From positions 3,366,239 to 3,430,238 of the forward strand of contig NC_133657.1 in assembly GCF_009905375.1 (NCBI RefSeq): a stretch of DNA of 64,000 nt. The letters run 5' to 3'. Positions within the stretch are counted from its first letter, which is position 1. Each line of letters opens with the position of its first letter. The position numbers were made by a program, and so were the translations under genes. Of the stretch, positions 48,385-59,899 are shown piece after piece. The stretch is from Apium graveolens (lineage: Eukaryota > Streptophyta > Magnoliopsida > Apiales > Apiaceae). The notes below the pieces were generated by a model. It made no database searches, was not told the DNA's origin, and worked only from the letters and a program-made list of their open reading frames with translations.

Positions 48385-48839
48385 ACAAGTCATTTACTTT
48401 TACTATAAATACCCAGACATCTCGACATACATATACTTACGCCTTCGAGAACTCTAAGTGACCTAGCTTTTTCAATTCCAAACCGATTTCTCTCTCGTTT
48501 CAAATCCTCTCTCTCTAATTTCTTTTACCCATTAATCCTCACAAGTCATTTACTTTTACTATAAATACCCAGACATCTCGACATACATATACTTACGCCT
48601 TCGAGAACTCTAAGTGACCTAGCTTTTTCAATTCCAAACCAATTTCTTTCTCGTTTCAAATCCTCTCTCTCTATTTTTGAGTTCTCGACAAGTCATTTAC
48701 TTTTACTATAAATACCCAGACATCTCGACATACATATACTTATGCCTTCGAGAACTCTAAGTGACCTAGCTTTTTCAATTCCAAATCGATTTCTCTCTCG
48801 TTTCAAATCCTCTCTCTCTAATGTCTTTTACCCACTAAT
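48385..48839 (+). repeat. Triplicated TATA-containing leader of the family B post-pol ORF
   Basis: A unit of about 150 bp starts at 48385, 48541 and 48688, each with ACAAGTCATTTACTTTTACT, then TATAAATACCC, then a CT-rich leader. The last TATAAATA (48707-48714) lies 114 bases upstream of ATG 48821. In family A the distance is 117. The ATG at 48742 appears only in the third unit (the others read ACG), so it is probably not the original start. Confidence 0.8.
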
Positions 48840-51800
48840 CCTCACAATCACAACAAACATTATTGTACCCTTCATCCTAAAGGAGACCAACTTCCTTGCA
48901 TTCTTAGATGCAAATCAAGCACCTGAAACTTTCAAAAGCTTTATCAAGTTCTTATCTGAAACCTACTTTGTTGGAGCTCTTATAGCTAACCCAGTTCTCT
49001 ATCTGGATGTATTGGGTGATTTCTGGAACACAATTGTAGCTAGGACAATTGTGCATGAAGATCAATCTTCAAGTCTGGTGGTTAACAGTCAAATCAAAGG
49101 ACAACAGGTTGAGATAACTGAAGCTGATATGAACTTGGCCTTGAACATTCCAACTGACAAGGTAGTAGGGATTCCAACTCAGGAGGAGCTGTATGAATTC
49201 TTGGACTTTATCAAGTACTCTGAGAAGATTAACTTGGCTAGCTTGAACAAGAAAAATATGAGAAGGGAGTGGTCCTTTTTGTTTGATTATGTGATAAGAG
49301 CTTTCACATTCAGGAAATCAGGATTTGACAACAATTCTAGTGTTGTTCAGAAGCTGGTCTACTTAATGGCTCACAACAAACAGATCAATGTAGGACACTA
49401 CAATCTTGAGGAATTGAGCACCAGGCTCATCATGCCATTCACTTCAAGAGGTAAAATTTTTTTCTTCCTTTATTCACAATTTCTGCTTTAAATCATAGAG
49501 TAAATGACATACATATGCTTGAGGGTGTAGATAGGTCATTAATAGGCAACTGTAAGCAAGTGTCCAAAATTCTATTTGGATCACTTACTACTAAGAATAA
49601 GGTACATATGGGTCTTAGGTTAACACCTTTCATGATTGAAAGGTTTAAGACCTATCCTTACCCCATATGCCTGACATGAGGACCAATGTAGTGCAACAAT
49701 GGTTCCTGATCCTGTGGAAGTATAAACACAGGCACACCCCCAGGAACCTACCCATGTTGAGCCTACTTCTTCAAAACCAATAGTTGTTAGGAAACCAACC
49801 ACTTCATCCTCTCAAAATGGTGAAGTAAGTAAAAAGAAGAGAAAAGAGATAACCCTTAATGTATTGAGTGAGAGTGGTGAGGAACAAACACCAACTGAGT
49901 CATCCTTGGTCAGAAAACCAAAGAAGGCTAAGCAAACTGAGTTGACCACTTTAGACACCTCTGCATCCTCTCAAAAGGATGTAGTTGTAAACAAGGGACT
50001 TGAACAAACTCTAGGGGCATCTTCTCAATAGGTTGTCTCTATTGAAAAGAGCATTCTCCCAAATGCACCTTGTAAAGAGTCTGCACCTGCACTTGACAAA
50101 GTTCAAGTGTATGAAAGAAGAAACAAGGATGGCACACACCATGCGACCACATCAATTGAAGCTCCCTCATCTATTCAGGGGGAGCTGCCAACACTCACTA
50201 CTGAACATCAAATCTTAATCTCTAAAATTTGTTCTTCACATACTGCACTTGAATCCATTCCTCAAGTGCAAACTCACTCAAGTGACATGGTTCAAGAAAC
50301 CTTGCTCACCACCCAGACACCAAATTTAGATGGTGAGAGGCTACTAGCTGGGGTAGACCTTGATGACACCATCACAAATATGGGGAATTCATCAGTTTTT
50401 ACGAAAGACCCCATGGTGATCACAAATGCACCTTCATGTGAAAATTAACCTTCACAGACTGTTAGGTTTGAGGGTAGTACTCGTGAGGGGGAGCTATCTA
50501 AATCCTCTCCAATTCAATTGGAGGTTCCTGTTCCAGGAACAACTCCCCTCAAAACCCTAGCAGAAATTGCATTAGAAATTGATGCTAGGAGTACAATTGC
50601 CAATGACCCTGTTATGGGAGATGCAAGTATAGCACATTTAAGTGTAAGTGTGGTGCAAGACACACTAGGGTTTAAGGCTGTTGCAAATGACAGTAGTACA
50701 GTCAAATCCCCTCCAATTCAAATGGAGGTTCCCACAACTAGTGAGGAACAACACCCTGTCATAACCATAGTGCAAACTGTGAGTCTAACTGTGACTCATG
50801 TCAAAGGTGTTCCTGGCTCCTCTCAAATCCAAACTAATGAACCTTCAACCTCTCAAAAAACTCATCTAGTATGTAACTGTCTACAAGAAGCTACAACTCA
50901 ACCTACTCTTGAAGATTTCAGGGTTGACCAACTAGCAGGACTTGCACAGATCTCTCAACAACTCCTCACATCAGATATGTCCAATCAGGACTATCAAGCA
51001 ATAATGTTGTCTTATCAAACAGATGTGGAGGACCAACATGCCAAAATAGTAGATAAAGCTGGCAGAGATGCAAACTGTGATGCCTGGTGGGATAAGGAGT
51101 TCAAGATAGAAATGGACACACTCCTGACACAATTTAGAAAAGAGTATCTCACCATTATAGGAAGCAATGCCAAATGCATATCTCCACAGGAAGTCTATGA
51201 TGCAGTAAATGAAGTGACTAAAGCTTAAATCAAGGCGTTTCACAATTTTGGGAATGCCCTCGCTGTCACATTAACTGGCCATCAAGAAAAAATCATGGGA
51301 ATGGTGATGAAAAAGATGGATGAGATAATCCCCTCATAGGTAGAGATCAAGAATCAATTCAAAACCTTTTCAGAACAAATGTCAAGGTATGATCTAAGTG
51401 GGGTGGACAAGAGTGTGAAACAGCTGAAGAAATCCTTTGTAACTCTGCACAAGGTAGTTCAAGATCACATAACAAATTCTAATGACACAAGATGGAAGTT
51501 GGATCAAATACACACTGCAAGATACCCTCCTTCCCTTTTGGTCATTGATGAAATATAGAAGCATGTGCAAGCTGCATTTAGACCATCTACTTCTACATCT
51601 ACTTTAGGCTCATCTACTCAAGACATTCAAGATCTCAAGGCACATGTTGCGTCTCTAGAGACCTCAAATGTATCCCTAAATGCACAGGTCCAGGCTCTGA
51701 CTTCTCTAGTGAAGAGTCAACAGAAAGATATCAAAACCCTGGTGGACTCTCACAAGCATCTCCAAATGCAGATGTCTATTGCTTTGGGAGCCATCATGGG

Positions 51801-54182
51801 GAAGCTCAACATACCACCACCCTCACTACCTGAAGAAATAAGGCCAGAATTACCAATTCCTCTACTCATGCCTATCACCAAGCCTAAGGGGGAGATTGAG
51901 GCTAGGATTCAATAATCCAGGGATGCTAAATCTAAGTCTAAAGAGCCTATTCAGGTTGGCTAAAGCTCTTCACAAACTCAACAATTCCAAGATGTGGGAA
52001 AAGAAAGACTCATCAAGGCTGCAGAAGGACCAAATCAAGATCAAGAATTCAGTGAACTTCTTGCAGTCCTGAGGATGTCTCTTCAAAATAACTTCATCAC
52101 ATAAAAAAGAGCATTGGTCAAGACAATCAACTCTATCAAGGCAGTAGTTGTGAATGTTGATAACTATCTACAGAAGAGGATTATTGTTAACATCAATGAT
52201 GGTGGTGTGGATAGATGCCTTCAAGTCTCTCTGTCAAATCTCAGAACCTTAAGGGCATCTGAGCTAGATGTTGTGATTGACAAAGTTCATGTAGTCATCA
52301 CAGAGGACACTCAGCTTCTTCATGAGCTCAAAAATGCACATATAGCAGGTTTTCCTGAAGCCTATCTATATCCAAGCAAAAGGATATCCTACATCTGCTC
52401 ACAGACCAAGAAAATCAAAATCTTCAATGTTCCTAAGAACTGTGTGAGAGGGAACATGAGGCTGATCATGACTCTTCAATCTGATTTGAAATATAAAAAG
52501 ACCAAGAAAATTGAAGATGAAGAAATTATCAGGATTCTTGAAAGGTATCTTGTAAATGCTGACACCATGTTTCCATCTACTCAATTCAACTTAAAAGATG
52601 ACAAGGATGATGATGAGCAGAAGGATGATAAATAAAAACCTTCTGACTCAAATCCAAGTCAATCTTCAAGAGCAACCGACAACAAGGATAAAAAGAGGGT
52701 TAAATATCAAATTGGTCACTTAAGTGAAAGTGATATATCAATTCCTTCACTGATCTTAACGGGGTATCATTTTGATCACTAAAGTCGTATAATTATCAAA
52801 TAAATAACTCCAAAAATGTGACGAAAAAGTAAATATTATCTTTTGTTAAGTTCTACACATTTTTCTTCAACGCTACAATAATCAAATGAAAAGTTATGAA
52901 CTCTAGTATTTTAGATAATATATCTAGATTTTAAAACTTTTATTTACTATTTATTTTTAATTAAGTAAGATAAAATAACTATAAAATTTAAAATAAATAG
53001 TAAATAATTTATTTTTAAAATCTAGATATATTATCTAAAATACTAGAGTTCACAACTTTTCATTTGGTTATAGTAGAGTTGAAGAAAAATGTGTAGAACA
53101 TAACAGATGATAATATTTACTTTATAATCGCATTTTTAGAGTCATCTATTTGATATTTATATGACTTTAGTGATCAAAATGATACCCCGTTAAGATTAGT
53201 GAAGGAAGTGATATATGGCCTTCACTTCAGTGACTACTTTGATATTTAACCCGATAAAAAGAAGGATGAGAAGAAGGATGATGACAAGAAGAGAGGAGAA
53301 GAAAGAAGGAGGAAAAAGAAGGAAGACAATTAAAGACCACACTAACAAACCCTACAAATCCAAATGACACAATCTCAACCTACCAAATCTCTTAGCTCAA
53401 ACACTCAACCATGTCTCACCTCAAAGCCAAAATTTCTATACAAGCCAACTGCAAACTCATTTCTCAAAATTCCAATCACTTCTCCTCAAACCAGCTTGAA
53501 GAAAATCACAACCCTACTTTCATATAAACCTCCAATCAAGACACACTTTAAATCTGTTGGAAGAAAATCAAAGCAACTTCCAGTTACTGAGAGATCATTA
53601 TGGAATTGCTATGATCAAACTGACTTTCTTCCACTAAATTGGTGCCTCACAGATGAAGAATATTTTCAACAGCTAGCTGAAGAAATAGTCAGAGTCTAGG
53701 TTGTATCATATACAGAAGTCAGAATTTATTATGATGATGGTTCTTTCACTCTACTTGGCAGTAATCTAATGGACATACTTTCAACCACAAAGTTTAAAAG
53801 AGTGATCAGTCTGATGAAGGATAAGGATACTATTACAAGGTTCTGGAAAGCTGTGTATTGTGTATGGGTGAAAGAAAGGGATGAGAAAATTGCAAAGGCA
53901 AAAGCTGAGAAGGAAGAAAGAGATAGGAAATATGCCGAAGAACTGGCATAAATTGAGAAAAGATAAAATGAGCTTAAAGCAAAAGGATTGAGCAGACTCT
54001 CCAAAGATGGACATTTTCTGAACATCAAGATTGGAAGATTCTCCAGGTTTAGGGCTGGTTATTTAAATGGTTATTCATTAGATGAGTGGCTCAAGCTTGT
54101 GGAAGCTTTAAGAGGAACTGAAATTTTAAAAGAAATGGAAGTGTTAGTGACCCTTAAAGATGTCATTAGAAAGGAGCCATGA
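48821..54182 (+). pseudogene. Post-pol ORF of family B, decayed and interrupted by a MITE
   Basis: The N-terminal part (readable to 49491) resembles family A: FLAFLDANQAPETFKSFIKF, MRREWSFLFDYVIRAF and a LEELSTRLI block in the same order. Pieces follow at 49700-50448 and 50518-51228 (Ser/Thr-rich linker, then a region of coiled-coil type), 51565-51915 (heptad-like), 52114-52635, 53364-53699 and 53700-54182, the last ending with LDEWLKLVEALRGTE. Many stops and frameshifts separate them, and a 557 bp MITE is inserted at 52696. The sum of parts implies an original gene similar in length to family A. No membrane span is evident. Function unknown. Confidence 0.75.
52696..53252. mobile_element. Mutator-type foldback MITE, 557 bp
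   Basis: It is flanked by a perfect 10 bp direct repeat GATAAAAAGA (52686-52695 and 53253-53262), within the 9-11 bp range of Mutator-like elements. The ends GGGTTAAATATCAAA are inverted, and complementarity continues through nearly the whole length, giving one long hairpin. It has no transposase frame. It lies within the family B post-pol pseudogene. Confidence 0.85.
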
Positions 54183-54358
54183 TATGAAGATTTCATGTAA
54201 TGAATGTTCTTGTTAAAACTTTAAAAACCATTTAATGTCAAATGTTATATTTCTGTCAATTTGTATGTAAAGTCTAAATTGTTCATAGTAGCTTGGGGTT
54301 AGTCTTGTTAATAGGCATGAATTTGTGATAAACAATCTTTTCACAAATTGGGGGAGAT

Positions 54359-55665
54359 TGTTGTGCAAGACATGCATGTACTATAACAAGACTAAGTCAA
54401 ATTGACAACCCTAAGTAAGTTGTACGATAATCTAAGTTTGTATTTTGTATTGTAATACTTAAGTCTGTAAAAATGTAAATAGACTAGACTGGAGTATTTT
54501 TCTTTAAACAGTCTCAAGCCTAAGAATAAGTTCTGGAAGAAGATCATGAAGATCATGCCTAAAAAAAAGTGTGAAGAAGCTTGGAGTTGAATAAATCTGT
54601 TTTGTGAAAAATATTCTGAGTCAAGAAGTCTACAAGTCACAGATTAAGTGTTATAGAGAAGTCATTCGAGAACTCCAGAATGACTTATCGAGAAGTCAAG
54701 AAAATCTACTAGAGAACTCAGAGATATCGACAGACCAAATTGAAGACATGAAGATTGGAGATATTGACAAGTCATTTCTTCACTAGAGAACTCTGAGATA
54801 TCGACAAGTCAAAATATCACTAGAGATCTCTGAGATATCGATAAGTCAAAATATCACTAGAGATCTCTGAGATATCGATAAGTCTACTTGTCACTAGAGA
54901 ACTCAGAGATATCAATAAGCCAAAATGAAGACATGAAGATAAGAGATCTTGACAAGCCAAATTCTCTTATAGAGAACTCGGAGACTTCGATAAGTCAAAC
55001 AACTATAGAGCAATTAGAGATTTCGATAAGTCATTATACTTATCGAGATGTTGAGTTCTCTATATACCAAAATGGAGATCTCGAGGTAAAACTCAAAGTG
55101 CAAAGTGCAGACCAGTTAAATATCCAAGATTATCAATCAACAAACAAATCAATCACTGATTTGAAAAGTCTACAAAAACAGCTTGAAGAGTACAAGATCA
55201 AAGGCCAAGATTAACTAGCAAAGTAAAGTCACAGGCATGCATGGTTTACAAAGATACACTAAGCCAGAAATAGAAAGATTTGGTTATCCAAAAGTAGGGT
55301 TTAGTACATGCTGTTGCATGCTGTGTAAAAACCAGTATTTAATGTTCTATAAAGTAAACACTGGATGCCTTGTTTTAGGTGTAACAAATAGATCTGAAAA
55401 ATTCTTGTAACTCTCAAGAGAGAAGCTGAGTTCTTAACATACTAAGAACCCAGAAACTTGTAGCAAAACACGAGCTTGATTTTAGTATAAAATTAAGTGA
55501 GTTTTGAAAGATAAGTGTTTTCATGTGTATGTTTTAATTATTCTATTAAAACACATTTTCTCTACAATACAAGTTACTTTGTTCACCATTCTTAAAAGTT
55601 CTAAAAACCATTAAAATTGTCCAAAACACATTCAACCCCCCCTCTGTGTTGTATTCATTACCCAA
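54359..55665 (+). repeat. Right LTR of family B
   Basis: Begins TGTTGTGCAAG after the PPT and ends near CCCAA, followed by ATTTCC. It holds the imperfect repeats built on TATCGATAAGTC, including a tandem pair at about 54795-54880. It is the complete counterpart of the left LTR split by the nested element. Open frames within it (for example 54888-55214) are made by the repeats. Confidence 0.9.
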
Positions 55666-55671
55666 ATTTCC

Positions 55672-57640
55672 GGACCAACTCGCGTGCATCCTCCACCTCA
55701 GAACCACCAGAAAAGTTTACAAGCCTTACTCATGATTACTGTTGTGTTGTGGAAATGAATTACTGTATTTACGCATGATGTCATGATTATCATGAATTTC
55801 AATTACGAAATATTATGAGATGAGATTGATTGTGTTATAATAAAGTGTCGATTTATAAATATTAAAGCTAGCGAGTAGCATGGTATATATATTTTAGACC
55901 GAGAGCCGGTCAATATAAATTACTTAAAAACACGGAAGTATTCTAGGGACGTTTGGTATTAACAAGTCCGTATCTATTTTTATTATTAGAGTAAATATTC
56001 CAAGGGGCTCGATGTCCTCTTGCGATTTATTAAATACCTCAAACTTTTATTAAACGATTTTCAAAAATCGTATTCCCTCAACTTATATACTATTTAACCG
56101 ATGAATATTATTTCAAATATTCATTTAAAAGAGGAAGTATTCATAAACGGTTATATAATTATTAATTTCAAACATTTAATATTTATTAAAGCTATAATTT
56201 TTTTATTTAAACATAAATCAATTGAGGAATATTATTTCAAATATTAATTTAAAATAGAATTATTCGAGGTTTGATTATTTAATAATTATTATTTAATTAT
56301 TAAATATTTAATAAAGGATTTTATATGATTAAAAATTATAAATCCTATTTTACAATATTTTCTGAATTTCAGAAAATCATTCAAGTACCTTCCAATCTTC
56401 GAAAAGTATTATTTCCACTTATTTTAAATAATTTGACGACAGTGTCAAAAGAAACTCCCTCTTAATTATTTAACTATTGACAACGGCCAACTCACATTAT
56501 TATAATACTTCCTCCAGAAATTTTCAGAAGTGTGTATATATATATCAGTATGTACCTATCAACAAGCATTACTCTTGGGGAACAAATATAAGTTCTAAGT
56601 ATATGATAAAAATCTTTAAAAGGATTGGGAGGGGTAGACTCTAGTACTACGGGTACTATGGAGACTACCAAAGGTACCACAAGCAAAAGTACTAAGTTTA
56701 CTCAGGAACATGTGAAGTGTGTGTATACCCAAAATGGGATACATACCCCGTATGCAACAAGGGTGATAACCGAGATAGAAAGGTGTCGTCCTTCTACTAG
56801 TAGAAAAAGGTTTACAATTTTTTCGATATACCACTGATCATCGTATAGCGGTGGCTCCAACGAATGTCATATTCTTCCAATTGGATTTAATATGCAATAC
56901 TGTAACCCCAACCTAGGTGCTGGGTTTACTAAAAAGGTATTCGCAGAATAATTGAGTTAATAACATACGGTATTTTGAAAAGAGGTGTGTATCACCAAGA
57001 TAACTACTTTTGAACATATATCATTATACGGATTTATATAAATTCTTTAACAGTCTTTTCATACTATTGATTATTATGGCTGAGCAATATAGCTCACACT
57101 TGTTTTCTTTAAAATGTCACAACACAATAGTTAACCAAGATGTCGATCCGAAAGTTGACAGCCAGGAAGCGCGTTGGAAACGCGCAGCCTTTCCGTAGAC
57201 TGTTTCGGGTGATGCCACAAGTAGAACGTATGAGCTGGTTTAGTTTTCAGTTATTTTTGGTTTGGCTCATATATAAGTATGACTTATGTAAGATATTCAT
57301 GAACAAACATTTATTTGGCCATCGCTCTAATCTTAAATAGAGGTTACACGCGCGACATAACTTAATTACTTTTGGATTGTAATAACTATCACTCTGTGGA
57401 TTAAAACTCTAGTAATGCTTTGATTTCATTTCCAAGACAATAACCTGGGATTGTGTGTAATAGTAAGAGTGTGGTCGTAGGTGAGTGAGTTAATTATATT
57501 GTTGTACAAGATAAGTGTTGAGACAGGATTCAAGACGGTGTGACCTCCTAAATCCCTGACCCCGTATTTGGTGGCATCACATGAAGTTTGGAGTATCGTC
57601 AATAGGGATATTAAAATCTCATATGTTATTCATTGGAGAT
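55672..57640 (+). repeat. LTR-like flank right of family B
   Basis: The continuation of 35884-36196 across the family B insertion. No coding region is convincing. The end region contains GACGGTGTGACCTCC and GACCCCGTATTTGG, of a kind seen near the 3' ends of Ty3/gypsy LTRs. Ends, PBS and partner LTR were not found, so this is called LTR-like only by style. Confidence 0.35.
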
Positions 57641-58712
57641 TTAGGGGTGTCAACTAAAATAGCAAATATTTGACATCCTTTCAAAATGAGAAAAAAGGAA
57701 AAATACTCCACCAGACATATATAATTTTTTATTTAGTTAAAACGTAATGCATGAATATTTTGACAATTTTGGTTGCTAACCATTGAAGTAAATATTGATA
57801 GAAATGTTTCAAAAATATAAGTGAAGCAAGATAAAATAAAATCTATTATATGTATTAATAAGCGATAAGATTTTTTCAAGATATGAGCCATATATTATAT
57901 TTTCGAACCAGATATAAGCTGAGATATCGGATATCCGAATCAATTTATAACCCTACAATTCTCTACAACTACTAATTTTTTATTTAGTATTATTATTTTA
58001 ATTTTAATATATACTTCCCTCTAAATATTAATAAATTTAATATTTTTAATTTCAGTCTCGTGCTTCATACATATTATCAACTAACATTAATAATGACATG
58101 ATTTGGTATGTTTGATGATTGACACCCCTTGAAAATGTTCTTCATTTTGAATAGTTATTATAAACGAGGTTTTTTAAAAATACTGTATTTTTTTAAAATA
58201 TTTTGAAAATACTATCATTTTAAACTAATTTTAAAAAATACACATTTTTAAGTTTAAATTTCAAAAAAACGATTTTGAACCTCTGCAACCTGTTATGCGA
58301 GTTTTATTTTAATTTTTTCATAAGTTGATTTTAAGGTTGCAGAGGTTGCAAAAATGTATTTAAGGTTGAAGATGTTTCAAAAATCGCAACTTCAAATGCA
58401 ATTTTATTTCAAAAGTATCCAAATTTATTTTTCCATCTGCAACCTCTAATACAACTATACTTCAAAAATAAATCAAATTTTGATTTTTCCAATCTGCAAC
58501 TATAGCAACCATACATTCAATGCTATTATAACAAACAACAAATGTATAAGCAACTAAATCAACTAAAATCTACAAGAAATTATTTAATATATAAAATAAT
58601 TGATGAAGTTGCATATTTGCAATGTACTAAATACTAGTGAATAACTTAATACAATTTTATAATTAACTAAAATGAAAAATTGCATATAAATTACATTAAC
58701 TGCAGATCTATT

Positions 58713-58744
<32 letters not shown>

Positions 58745-58909
58745 ATAATATTTTCATTTCTCTAATTGTAATCGCATGAAATAGCATTAGCAATCACGGT
58801 TGTAAAATTTATGTACATATTGATAACTCTAATCCTTTCCCGAGCTCTTCTCCTCCTCCTACTCGGACTCTAATATTTATTTTGTATTTTGTTTTATGCA
58901 AGTTTTATG
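57641..58909. other. AT-rich intergenic DNA
   Basis: No gene recognised. Contains short imperfect repeats around the words TTGCAACCTC and AGGTTGCAGAGG (58280-58500), in both senses, and a TA/TG microsatellite at about 58713-58743. Confidence 0.45.
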
Positions 58910-59590
58910 AGTACACATGACTTGTGTTAAATTAACCTCGGGTTTAGGTTAAGAACTAAATCTGAGAAAATTTTCTAAGTACATATGGGTTGTGTTAAAT
59001 CGACCCCGGGTCGGGGTTAAAAACTAAATCTGAAAAAAATTCTAAGTACATATGGATTGTGTTAAATCGACCCCATGTTGGGGTTAAAAACTAAAATTAA
59101 GAAAATTTTCTAAGTACGCATGGATAATGTTAAATGGGTTGGGGTTAAAACTAAAATTGAGAATTTTTTTTAAGTACAAATGGATTATGTTAAATCGACC
59201 CTGGGTTGGGGTTAAAAATTAAATCTGAGAAATTTTTCTTAGTACACATATATTGGGTTAAATCGACCCTGGGTTGTTAAAAACTATATCTAAGAAAATT
59301 TTTTAAGTACACATGGATTATGTTAAATCGACCCCAGGTTGGGGTTAAAAACTAAAATTGAGAAAATTTTCTAATTTACACATGGATTGTGTTAAATCGA
59401 CATCGGGTTGGGGTTAAAAACTAAATCTGAGAAAAGTTTCTAAGTACACATGGATTGTGTTAAATCGACCCAAGGCTGGGGTTAAAAACTAAACCAGAGA
59501 AAATTTTCCAAGTACACATGGATTGTTTTAAATCGTCCCCGAGTTGGGGTTAAAAAACTAAAATTGAAAAAAAAATCGATTGTGTTTAAT
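58910..59590 (+). repeat. Minisatellite, about ten copies of a 60-69 bp unit
   Basis: Units start near 58911, 58978, 59045, 59114, 59174, 59241, 59308, 59374, 59443 and 59511, each with GTACACATGGATTGTGTTAA, then ATCGACCC, then GGGGTTAAAAACTAAA. Copies differ by 5-20 percent and one has lost the ATCGACCC segment. No gene is nearby. The left border grades into AT-rich DNA. Confidence 0.88.
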
Positions 59591-59899
59591 AAGCATAAAA
59601 AAGCAGGCATGCATATGAATTTAATTGAGTTAAAATAGAGCATTTCATTGCAATAAATTTCGAAGATAGTTATATTTTGGAGTAAAGTTTGATATAGACT
59701 TGGATTTCTTATTGAGATAAATAGAATCAGAATACAACTCTGAAGTTCTTATTTAATAAAGAGATGACTCTGAGATGTGCACCTTTGTTTAATGATAGAA
59801 TTTCCTTGGCCGAGCCTCGTGCCATGTGTTTGGGACTTCTGTGTCATTTAGATAGCTCACTTGTAGGTTCTCGGGCGTATCACTTCTTTGATTTTATAT
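59591..59899. other. Spacer between minisatellite and gypsy remnant
   Basis: No feature recognised; the right part may already belong to the end of the retroelement integrase region. Confidence 0.4.

Larger units (their letters stand above)
36197..55665 (+). mobile_element. Sirevirus-like Ty1/copia element, family B, decayed and with nested insertions
   Basis: The left LTR (36197-37033 plus 45545-45994, split by a nested element) and right LTR (54359-55665) start TGTTGTGCAAG. A PBS variant TGATATCAGAGC lies at about 45997-46008. Then come a broken gag (46046 onward), an unrelated insertion, the post-pol spacer and a decayed post-pol ORF, and a PPT ATTGGGGGAGAT before the right LTR. pol is missing. 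Flanks share (A)TTTCC as target duplication. It is much older than family A, judging by the number of stops and indels. Confidence 0.85.

Noticed and set aside
54888..55214. A 108-residue frame (also 36727-36957) with SQNEDMKIRDLDK repeats
   Set aside because: It is made by the tandem LTR motifs of family B; it appears in both LTR copies because they are repeats, with no start context or coding role.
57010..57340. Short frames in the right flank of family B
   Set aside because: No domain, and the stretch reads as LTR-like non-coding DNA.
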